Positions 10,168 to 17,615 of a stretch of DNA of 64,000 nt are shown here, piece by piece. Source of the stretch: Francisella halioticida (GTDB lineage Bacteria; Pseudomonadota; Gammaproteobacteria; Francisellales; Francisellaceae). A model generated the notes under the pieces. It ran no database searches, was not told the DNA's origin, and saw only the letters and a list, made by a program, of their open reading frames with translations. Within the stretch, counting starts at the first letter, position 1, and the number at the start of each line of letters is the position of its first letter. The stretch is taken from the NCBI RefSeq assembly GCF_002211785.1, contig NZ_CP022132.1, forward strand, positions 1,798,001 to 1,862,000, written 5' to 3'. The position numbers were made by a program, and so were the translations under genes.

Positions 10168-10635
10168 AGTCTTTTTATAATTGTGATAAAATTGGCGAGC
10201 TTTGAACTTGTTTCCACTGTAAGAGATGTTATAAACAGTTTGCTGCAAGCGAGAATTTTGCTGCATTAACACACCTATATATTTAAGGTCTGGCATAGGC
10301 TTATTAACTTCTGCAATCACTGTCGCTGTCAGCGGAAGCTTCTCGTTAAACATAATAGTATAACCATTATCTTTTAAATAGCTAATAAGCTTATCGTATC
10401 TTTTATCAAAATCATTGCTTCCGTTAAGATCGATAATTTGATCTGGGTAATTTGCAACCAGGAAATCAACACCTTCAACATCATTTGTATGCTTTGAATA
10501 CTCAACGGGTTTAACTTCACTATATCTAGTCAGCTTTTTATAATGCACAATATTATCTTCTATACCATCCCCAACAGTGGCACACGAGCTTACAACCAAC
10601 GAAACTAAGCACATTGCCAAAACTTTCTTGATCAT
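10162..10635 (-). CDS. Predicted lipoprotein of unknown function
   Basis: About 157 residues beginning MIKKVLAMCLVSLVVSSC, a signal peptide ending in a lipobox (VSSC) so that C18 would be lipidated. The rest is soluble with no family that I recognise; it contains an aromatic/basic C-terminus (YNISYSGNKFKARQFYHNY). The ATG at 10635 is chosen because it places the lipobox correctly; the frame opens 11 codons earlier. Its 3' end overlaps the 3' end of lspA by six bases, with convergent orientation. It could be a Francisella-specific surface or periplasmic lipoprotein. Confidence 0.75.
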   Translation of the reverse strand: MIKKVLAMCLVSLVVSSCATVGDGIEDNIVHYKKLTRYSEVKPVEYSKHTNDVEGVDFLVANYPDQIIDLNGSNDFDKRYDKLISYLKDNGYTIMFNEKLPLTATVIAEVNKPMPDLKYIGVLMQQNSRLQQTVYNISYSGNKFKARQFYHNYKKTL

Positions 10636-10795
10636 TCTCTTTAAAAGCAAGATATCTAATATCAACAATTATAACGGCAAAGTCTATTTTTTAATACTCT
10701 TATCAATCCAAATTAATTATAAAAACTTTTAATTTAAGACTGAAGTTATTTATAATAAAATATTTAAAACAAAAAATTGCAATTCATATCAACAA

Positions 10796-11416
10796 ATGTC
10801 AAAAGCCTCAAATACAAAGCGCTGGATGCAAGACCATACTTCTGACTTTTACGTTAAACAAGCAAATAAATTAGGTTATCGTAGCAGAGCAAGTTTTAAA
10901 ATCCTTGAAATACAAGATAAATATAAAATCTTTAAATCAAATATGTTTGTGGTTGATCTTGGTGCTGCTCCAGGAGGCTGGTCCGAGCAAATAATAAAAT
11001 ATATTGGGAATGCTGGAAAGCTCATTGCTTTAGATTTACTAGAGATGTCTCCTATTGCTGGTGTTGATTTTATCCAAGGTGATTTCTCAAGTGATAAGAC
11101 TTATGAGAAATTAAATGAACTTGTCAATGTACAAAAGATTGATTGTATAGTATCAGATATGGCGCCCAACCTAAGTGGTAATAAAACCTCAGACCAAGCA
11201 AAATCAGTATACCTTTTAGAACTCGCTCTAGACTTTGCAAATACAAATCTTAAAATGAATGGAACATTTGTAGCAAAAGTTTTCCAAGGACAAGGTAGTG
11301 ATGAATACTTAAAATTAGTTAAAGAATATTTTAGTAAAGTAACTCAGTTTAAACCTAAATCATCAAGACCTAAATCGAGAGAATTTTATATAGTAGCAAG
11401 TGGTTTCAAAAGGTAA
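10796..11416 (+). CDS. rlmE: 23S rRNA 2'-O-ribose methyltransferase RlmE (FtsJ/RrmJ)
   Basis: Uses SAM to methylate U2552 in the 23S A-loop. The 206-residue protein has the FtsJ N-terminus ([15 protein letters not shown], giving the catalytic lysine), the SAM motif [14 protein letters not shown], the catalytic aspartate in SDMAPNLSG and a later lysine in [10 protein letters not shown], matching the K-D-K-E tetrad. A short N-terminal basic stretch is normal. It is the last intact gene before the mobile-element region. Confidence 0.95.
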   Translation: MSKASNTKRWMQDHTSDFYVKQANKLGYRSRASFKILEIQDKYKIFKSNMFVVDLGAAPGGWSEQIIKYIGNAGKLIALDLLEMSPIAGVDFIQGDFSSDKTYEKLNELVNVQKIDCIVSDMAPNLSGNKTSDQAKSVYLLELALDFANTNLKMNGTFVAKVFQGQGSDEYLKLVKEYFSKVTQFKPKSSRPKSREFYIVASGFKR

Positions 11417-11532
11417 TGTTCCCATCAAGCATTTTAAAGAATATCTCCTAAGATAAACAATCTATCATAAAAAATGAAAAATATCATAAAACCCTAGCTA
11501 TAAGAAGCATTTAAGAAAATAATAGCTTTTTT

Positions 11533-12150
11533 GTCAATAGGCATTGAAAATTGACCCCTATAGGCACCGAATTTTTGACCCCCTAGAGGACCTAAAATGA
11601 CTGATTTTTAGTCAGTCAAAATCATCTGTTTTATTTCCTATTTTTAAGTCTAAAACTATCATTGCCAGTTTCAATAATTTCACAGTTAAAAGTTAAACGA
11701 TCTAGCATAGCTGAAGTCATCTTCTTATCACTAAAAATCTGTGTCCATTCTCCAAAAGATAAATTTGAAGTTATAATCAAAGATACATTTTCATGTAACT
11801 TACTCAGAAGGTGGAATAATAAAGCTCCTTCAGACTTTGAGAAAGGTAAATAGCCCAATTCATCTAAAACAATCACATCCATTGATTTTAACTTTTCCGC
11901 AAGCTTTCCCGAGTTATTGTTTAACTTCTGCTGCTCTAATTGGTTAACCAAATCAACGATATTGTGAAATCTTGCTTTCCTACCTAATTTGACTATTTCT
12001 CTAGCAATGGCTATAGCTGTATGAGTCTTACCAGTGCCAGTACCACCAACTAAAATAATGTTACGCTTACTATCTACCAAACCTGTGCTTTGTAAGCCTA
12101 TAAGAACGTAAGCCAACTGCGTTGGCAGCTGTGGTTTAGTTTGTGCTAGT
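11533..12150 (-). mobile_element. Remnant of an IS21-family element
   Basis: The left boundary TGTCAATAGGCATTG is followed by two related repeats ending TTGACCCC (near 11551 and 11573), the multiple-terminal-repeat arrangement typical of IS21 ends. Next to it on the minus strand is an istB-like frame. No istA and no opposite IS21 end are present, so the element is truncated and immobile. Confidence 0.6.
11631..12116 (-). pseudogene. istB: 5'-truncated IstB-like ATPase of an IS21 element
   Basis: The product contains the AAA+ Walker [16 protein letters not shown] and Walker [13 protein letters not shown], plus the sensor region [12 protein letters not shown] and the [13 protein letters not shown] end typical of IstB helper ATPases that assist IstA. 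About 160 residues remain of the usual ~250. The N-terminal DNA-binding part is missing: the open frame continues a little upstream ([11 protein letters not shown]) but has no normal start. Beyond about 12150 the sequence belongs to something else. A TTG at 12116 is the only nominal start. Confidence 0.7.
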
Positions 12151-12151
12151 G

Positions 12152-12394
12152 GTCACAATTATCAATTAACTGTAAATATTTAGATATTTTTCCTTTATCT
12201 TCGAAGTGATCTAATTCAAATTTCTTACAATCAGGACGACGATATACATCATTATATTTATCACCATATATTTCATATATTTTAATCCAAAACTCATCAA
12301 CAAAGTTTAACTAACCTTCAGCAAATTCTTGGATAACTACTTGAGGGAATAATTTATGGTTTTTAGCTATATCTCGTAATACTTTCTGTATCAT
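12152..12394 (-). pseudogene. Unidentified broken ORF between two mobile-element remnants
   Basis: From the ATG at 12394 the minus strand reads MIQKVLRDIAKNHKLFPQ for 27 codons, reaches a TAG at 12311-12313, then continues open in the same frame (FVDEFWIKIYEIYGDKYND and onward) to about 12152, where similarity to a coherent protein seems to end at the IS21 remnant. Composition is Francisella-like. I do not recognise the family. It may be the 5' part of a chromosomal or element-borne gene cut by the IS21 insertion. Confidence 0.35.
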
Positions 12395-12400
12395 CTTATT

Positions 12401-12702
12401 ATGAGAATGTTTATGCTTCAATGTTTAAAATATTTTAAATATAATTATTTATTATCTAATAGACTTTTATACATTACAATTCGAACTCCATCAAAAATCA
12501 AAGAAGTATTACAAATTGGTAAATCATGGCTGAAATACTTCGAAGCTCATAAAACAGATATTAGAGATGTTGAGCTAGAAAACATGACTAATATTATGAG
12601 CTGTGGCTTACAGGTTAGAGGATATAAGCAATTTGTATGCCATACTAAAGGCTGTCATCATACTAAGAAAATATGTTTTAGCTGTAACTGTAGATCATGT
12701 CC
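12401..12702 (+). pseudogene. IS91-type transposase N-terminus (zinc-binding domain), truncated
   Basis: The frame contains IKEVLQIGKSWLKYFEAHK, then ENMTNIMSCGLQVRGY, and a Cys/His cluster (CHTKGCHHTKKICFSCNCRSCP) that resembles the N-terminal zinc-binding domain of IS91/IS801-type HUH transposases. Only this ~100-residue part is present. IS3-1 copy A begins at 12703, and no continuation is seen beyond that element at 14000, so the catalytic HUH domain is lost. The true start may be downstream of the nominal ATG at 12401. Confidence 0.55.
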
Positions 12703-13999
12703 TATACTACCCCAATAAATTAAACAATATTTTCAATTATTTAGTTCCCATCTAAGCCGCCCGTTTTTCCAATAAGTTATCGTAATAAAATTCCATAGGT
12801 TTTTTATAATTGATAGACTCATGAAATCTTCTATTATTATAAAAATCTATATAATCATCCACATCGTTTCTTAGTTCAACAATGCCAGGATATTGATTTA
12901 AATAAAATCTCTCACATTTGGCACTTCTCCAAAATCTTTCGATGCAAATGTTATCAGTTGCTCTACCTTTACCATCCATAGATATAGTAATTTTTTTATC
13001 CAATAATGTTTGGATATGAATGTTAGATGTGTACTGGCTACCTTGATTAGTGTTAAATATTTCTGGTACTCCATATTTATACAGAGCTTCATTTAAAACT
13101 TTCATAACTAAACTACTATCCATAGTGTTGGATATCTCCCAACTTAGTACAGCCTTAGAGTACCAATCAATAATAGCTGCCATATAAACTGTGCCAGCAT
13201 CAGTCTTAATATATGTAATATCTGTAGACCAAACTTGATTAGGTCTCAATATGCTTAAACCTTTTAGTTTGTAACTATAAATAGCATGCTCTTTGTTAGG
13301 TTCAGATAAGTTTAAGTTTGGTTTTTTCACCGCCAATATAGCTTTGATGCCTAACTCTTTACGATATTTTTGTACTGTGTTCTCACAGATGCTAAACCCA
13401 TCTTCTATTAATTGCTTATGAGCTTTTATATAGCCGTAGCAGGGAATCTCCTCATGTATCTGTATAAGCTTTGCTTTTACTTCTTCTTTATGTTCGTTAA
13501 CCACAGGCTTGTAATATAAACCAGCTCTAGAAACTTCTAATAAGAAACTTTGTTTTACAACAGATAATTTATGCTTAGGATCAATCATCGCTTTTCTATC
13601 AGATAATCCCAAGCTTACGAGTTTTCCCTCAAGAAATTCCTTCTCAATTGTTAGTTGTCCAACCTTCTTAGAATACTGATCTATCTTGGTTTGAAGCTTT
13701 GCATTGTCTTTTTTATATTGTGATACTGATTTGGATGGATCCATTGCCAACTCAGCATTTTCTAAAAAGGCTGTTTTTCAATTATTTATGTTTTTGGGCG
13801 TAATATTATATTTTACTGATAACTGTGTGATTGTTTGATCTTTCCCCAATACTTCCAAGACAACTTTAGTCTTAAATTCAACGGTATATATTTTTCTCTT
13901 ATTACTCATTTACATTTATCCTAAATTGCTCATTTATAGTTTAGCTACTTTAGGAACTAAATTCTCAAAATTGTTGTTAAAATTTCATGGGGTATTATA
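12703..13999 (-). mobile_element. IS3-family insertion sequence, IS3-1 copy A
   Basis: Comparison with the copy at 46539-47835 fixes the ends: both are 1297 bp and start TATACTACCCCA and end TGGGGTATTATA, imperfect inverted repeats (11 of 12 positions when one end is reversed). No clear target duplication flanks it; the first and last TATA could include duplicated target bases. I see at least five base differences from copy B. It carries one long transposase frame on the minus strand. Confidence 0.88.
12752..13909 (-). pseudogene. IS3-1 transposase, copy A (internal TGA and catalytic Asp to Asn)
   Basis: Read from the ATG at 13909 the frame spans 386 codons: an HTH N-terminus (MSNKRKIYTVEFKTKVV), a leucine/lysine coiled coil, and an integrase core with WSTDITYI, the second acidic motif, and NICIERFWRSAK (the glutamate). 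Codon 44 is TGA (13778-13780) where IS3 proteins have the conserved Trp of the NNWK motif. A second open frame starts at 13750. In this copy the second catalytic motif reads NTNQGSQYT instead of NTDQGSQYT, so it lacks one DDE aspartate. The protein is almost certainly inactive. Confidence 0.85.
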
Positions 14000-14251
14000 A
14001 AATCGTAAAATCAAAATTACTATACATCAAGGAGTCATCAAAACTTCCGTCTCAATAGTTGATTGTACAAAACTTTTCATTGCTTATGCTAATTGGGCTC
14101 TAGAATAATTATGATATAGTGCTCACTCTAATCGTTAATTTCTGATTCTAGACCTTGTTCGTATCTATCTGAATCGAAATCAATAATAAATATCACTTAA
14201 CATAGTTAACCAAAACCATAAAAGGAATGCATATCTAATGCCACACTATAA

Positions 14252-15130
14252 CTAAATATTATGTTTCCACAACTCAAACATCCTATTCGCAACAACTCTA
14301 TTTGCTTTTGCTGTTGGATGACAATAATCCCAGCATAAATATTTTTCAGGATCACCTAAAATCTCTATATCATACTGAATATTACCTAATGAATCTGCTC
14401 CACCATAACTATCTATACAAGCATCTGTAACATTTTCAAAACCATGCTTTATTGGATTATCTATACAATCATTTAATAATGTAAAAAAATCAAAAAGCTT
14501 AAGATTTACTTCTGGAAAAAACATTTGTAAATCCGCTACTCTATTTCTTAATAAACCATTTTGCAAATTTATATTTAGTTGTAAATAAGATTTAAAAAAT
14601 TTACCTACCCAATTAGATAAATATTCCTTATATCCAGGAGCTCTTGTCACATCTGGAGTATTCCAAACTATTATATTTTTTGCTCCCATTTTAATAGCTT
14701 TTCTAAGTATTTTTTTTAAGTCTCTAGCGACTCTAAGTTTTGCTGTTAAGTTTATATACGGTATTTCGTTATAAACAGTAAACATAAAGTTATTAGCCCC
14801 ACCATTTATAATAACCATATCATCATTAGCAAACCTTCCTTCTTTATTCTCAAATCTTGCTAACTGCTCAGATACAGCAAATGAATGATGTTTAAGTAAA
14901 GAAGATGGATTTGGTCCATGCGTTAATGCCCCACCTATTGCGTAACTTTTATGCTTTACTTGATCCGATTTTTGCTCTTTAGTGATTAATTCAGCTAAAT
15001 ATTCAGTAGAAACAAGACCATTAGAAAATCTTCCTTCAAAATAGGGCTTCCCTGGTATATCAAGAGTTTTAATAATATTACCATTATCTAAAAGACTATC
15101 ACCAAAAACTACAAGTCTATTTATATTCAT
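14252..15130 (-). CDS. SGNH/GDSL-family hydrolase
   Basis: A 292-residue esterase/lipase-like protein. Block I is VVFGDSLLDNGN with Ser12 as predicted nucleophile. It is followed by GRFSNGLVSTEYLAELI, SYAIGGALTHG (block II glycine), NGGANNFMF (block III) and near the C-terminus DYCHPTAKANR giving the Asp-x-x-His pair. This resembles the plant-lipase/thermolabile-hemolysin-like SGNH branch, but no signal peptide is seen, so a cytoplasmic role is likely. It starts eight bases after the upstream amidotransferase gene, with AAAGGAT before the ATG, and ends a four-gene co-oriented unit with parA and parB. The substrate is unknown. Confidence 0.82.
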   Translation of the reverse strand: MNINRLVVFGDSLLDNGNIIKTLDIPGKPYFEGRFSNGLVSTEYLAELITKEQKSDQVKHKSYAIGGALTHGPNPSSLLKHHSFAVSEQLARFENKEGRFANDDMVIINGGANNFMFTVYNEIPYINLTAKLRVARDLKKILRKAIKMGAKNIIVWNTPDVTRAPGYKEYLSNWVGKFFKSYLQLNINLQNGLLRNRVADLQMFFPEVNLKLFDFFTLLNDCIDNPIKHGFENVTDACIDSYGGADSLGNIQYDIEILGDPEKYLCWDYCHPTAKANRVVANRMFELWKHNI

Positions 15131-15138
15131 ATCCTTTA

Positions 15139-15846
15139 CTAATCCTTATATTCAAAAAAATTGACCATCCAATAAGCCATTATCAAACTATTATCTCTTA
15201 TTCTTAAACTCTCTAAAGCATGTTGAAATTCATTTTTAATATCATCTTGATATTCCTTTATTAAAGCATGATTATGAACTTTTAACATCTCTGGGTGTGC
15301 TTGGATTCCTAAAATATGATTATTTATACAGAACATCTGTACTTTACAATAATCACTAGTGCTTATAAGCTCAGCACCTTTGGGTAATTCTACAACCATA
15401 TCTTGATGATAAAACAACAAACTTAAGTAATTATGAAATGGCTTCATCCAGGGTCTCTTGGTTAAAACCTTAACATTTCTCACTCCTACTGCAAAACCTT
15501 TAGGTCCTCTCTCAACTCTGCCACCTAAGGCTTGAGCTAATATTTGATGTCCAAAACAGATTCCAACTATTTTTTTATTTTTATTATACAGTTTAACTAT
15601 CTCAGATTTTAACTTAGCTATCCATGCTAGATTGTCAAACGCTGTAGCCTTACTACCTGTTATTATGAAACCATCATAAACATCATAGTTATCTGGATAT
15701 TTTTGCTCAGTTACGTCAAAAATATCTAAATCAACAACTATCGATAGTTTAAAAAATAAATTTGCGAACATATCAGGATAATTTCCTCCTGAAACTATCC
15801 TTCTATGCTCAGGTATATGATCTGTTTGTAAAATTGCGATTCTCAT
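15139..15846 (-). CDS. Class I glutamine amidotransferase-like protein
   Basis: 235 residues with the triad-type GATase fold: an oxyanion region FIITGSKATAF, the nucleophile elbow IVGICFGHQILAQALGG with Cys97, and IQAHPEM with the catalytic His. The family (YfeJ/GuaA-N-like) hydrolyses glutamine and passes ammonia to a synthetase, but no synthetase domain is attached or adjacent. It lies 21 bases after parB and eight before the SGNH hydrolase, all on the minus strand. No strong ribosome-binding site is visible before the ATG. Some free-standing members act as gamma-glutamyl hydrolases; the substrate cannot be deduced here. Confidence 0.8.
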   Translation of the reverse strand: MRIAILQTDHIPEHRRIVSGGNYPDMFANLFFKLSIVVDLDIFDVTEQKYPDNYDVYDGFIITGSKATAFDNLAWIAKLKSEIVKLYNKNKKIVGICFGHQILAQALGGRVERGPKGFAVGVRNVKVLTKRPWMKPFHNYLSLLFYHQDMVVELPKGAELISTSDYCKVQMFCINNHILGIQAHPEMLKVHNHALIKEYQDDIKNEFQHALESLRIRDNSLIMAYWMVNFFEYKD

Positions 15847-15867
15847 ATTTTATTGTTTGCTTTATAA

Positions 15868-16782
15868 CTATTTTATTAACGCTTCAAATAATATTTTTTT
15901 AAATTCTTCTGTAATTTCAAAAGTATATGTATGGGATTTGCTCCCTAAGCGAGAACCTTTTATCTTTAGCAAATTTTTATCTTTAGTAATGTCTTTAATA
16001 TTTATCACATCAGCTTTCGCATCATCTAAAATTTCTGCTTTACGTTTCCAATTACCTCTATACCTTGTGATCGCTGTACGATAAGAACCTGATATCTTAT
16101 GTTCCAAAGCTTTTTTGACAAACTCCTGTGCTCCTTGAGGAATTTCCTCAGCAAATTTCTTTAGTTCATAAAGAGTTCTTACATCTTCAATAATTCCTTT
16201 TCTAGATAATTCACGAATATTTTCATCTGAATTAGAAATTTTAAGACGCATTGAAATCCAACTATTATCTCTACCTAAAACTTTAGCAATATCAGATTTC
16301 TTCATTTTTTTATTATCTATCAAATCTTTTAAGGCATCAGCTTCTTCAAAAGGTGAAACACTTTCACGTTGATCATTCTCTAAAAGTTGCAGAAGTACAA
16401 TACTAGCATCAGTCTCTTCTTGTCTAACTACACAGGGAATAGTTGTAAGCCCTGATTTTTGACTTGCTAAATACCTTCTCTCACCTGCAATTATATAATG
16501 TAAACCATCATCTTTTTTGGTTGTAACTATAATTGGCTGTATCACACCATTTTCTTTGATACTTTTAGCTAAGGAGTCAATATTTTTAAAAGTTTTACGT
16601 GGCTGATCTTTATCTGGTTGGACAATACTTAATGATAGCTCAAGAAGCTGGCCTACTTTACTAGTCTGCTCATTGAGTTCTTGTAGCTGCATTGCTCTAA
16701 GTATATCTTTTTTTTCTTGCCCTACAGTATCATGAACTTTTTGATTAACTTTACGATTCATTAAAGATACTTTCTTAGACAT
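15868..16782 (-). CDS. parB: ParB-like partition / nucleoid-binding protein
   Basis: About 304 residues. A ParB/Srx-type domain at roughly 45-150 contains DQPRKTFKNIDSLAKSIKEN, GVIQPIIV and the CTP-binding motif GERRYLAS. Then follows LLENDQRESVSPFEEADAL and an HTH (MKKSDIAKVLGRDNSWISMRL). The C-terminal ~100 residues are basic and species-variable. Two adjacent ATGs (16785 and 16782) follow GGAG, and I choose 16782 for spacing. The start overlaps the parA stop by eight bases, a typical coupled parAB arrangement. The likely role is ParS-bound clamp formation, with ParA driving segregation. Confidence 0.87.
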   Translation of the reverse strand: MSKKVSLMNRKVNQKVHDTVGQEKKDILRAMQLQELNEQTSKVGQLLELSLSIVQPDKDQPRKTFKNIDSLAKSIKENGVIQPIIVTTKKDDGLHYIIAGERRYLASQKSGLTTIPCVVRQEETDASIVLLQLLENDQRESVSPFEEADALKDLIDNKKMKKSDIAKVLGRDNSWISMRLKISNSDENIRELSRKGIIEDVRTLYELKKFAEEIPQGAQEFVKKALEHKISGSYRTAITRYRGNWKRKAEILDDAKADVINIKDITKDKNLLKIKGSRLGSKSHTYTFEITEEFKKILFEALIK

Positions 16783-17416
16783 CATTTTCTCCAAAGAATT
16801 CGGTTATTTCTCCAGCAAGCTTCTTAACTTGTACATGAACTTTGCTTTGTTTCGCATAATCACCAATATACACGCCCTCAGCTTCGGACTCTATAAACTT
16901 AACACTTTGAGAAACATAAGCTTCAAAAAAATTACCATCTTCTTCAAAAAAATCCATCAAACTTTTTGACATATTAGATTGCATCTGGACTCTATTTGCA
17001 AAAAACTTATATGGTTTATCTGCTGTCAAAGCTAAATCTTTAGCCTCAATAAGTCCTGATAGATCCATACCACTAGGTGAACATGGAATAACAACCAAAT
17101 CAGATAATAAGGCTGATTTTAAAGCTGCTGTTTGAAAGTTTGGAGGCGTATCAATAACAATATAGTCCAAGCCTAACTTTAATTCAGCAACCTTCTCACG
17201 AACACTTTTCTCATCTAGGCTATAAATAAATTTTTTAGAATCATCATTTTTTGTCATCCACATATATGCATCTGGCTTATCTTTGTCCATATCTACCATA
17301 GCAACTTTATAACCTAACTCTTTCAACCCACAAGCAATATTTATAGCTGTTGTAGTTTTGCCAGAACCACCTTTTTGTTGAAGCAAAGAAATTACTTTTG
17401 CATTTTTTTGATTCAT
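16775..17416 (-). CDS. parA: ParA-family partition ATPase
   Basis: 213 residues with the deviant Walker A QQKGGSGKTTTAINIA, Walker A' MVDMDKDKP and Walker B DYIVIDTPPNF. It lacks the N-terminal HTH of plasmid type Ia ParA and has the short length of type Ib ParF-like or chromosomal Soj-like ATPases. It forms an overlapping pair with the ParB gene downstream. A 20-bp AT palindrome lies 28 bases before the ATG and could be its operator. Whether this is the main chromosomal Par system or one left by an integrated replicon cannot be decided from this window. Confidence 0.9.
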   Translation of the reverse strand: MNQKNAKVISLLQQKGGSGKTTTAINIACGLKELGYKVAMVDMDKDKPDAYMWMTKNDDSKKFIYSLDEKSVREKVAELKLGLDYIVIDTPPNFQTAALKSALLSDLVVIPCSPSGMDLSGLIEAKDLALTADKPYKFFANRVQMQSNMSKSLMDFFEEDGNFFEAYVSQSVKFIESEAEGVYIGDYAKQSKVHVQVKKLAGEITEFFGENDV

Positions 17417-17443
17417 TTTTTTTAACCTTAAAATATATAGCTT

Positions 17444-17463
17444 TATTTTATTTAAATAAAATA
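17444..17463. promoter_or_regulatory. 20-bp perfect palindrome upstream of parA
   Basis: TATTTTATTTAAATAAAATA is fully self-complementary and lies 28-47 bases upstream of the parA ATG, where partition operons are commonly autoregulated. Pure A/T composition lowers its significance. It does not resemble the canonical parS sequence. Confidence 0.4.
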
Positions 17464-17615
17464 CTTAAGGAATTATAATCTATATTTGTCTGCTATAAAA
17501 CCAACTTTTATACATTAGCTATTGATAAGCGGAAGATTTTCTTATATTTTATTAAATTACTGACGGGTGTTTCCCTAAGTACTCTTTTATAAAAAATTTA
17601 TTCTAAAGGTTAAAA

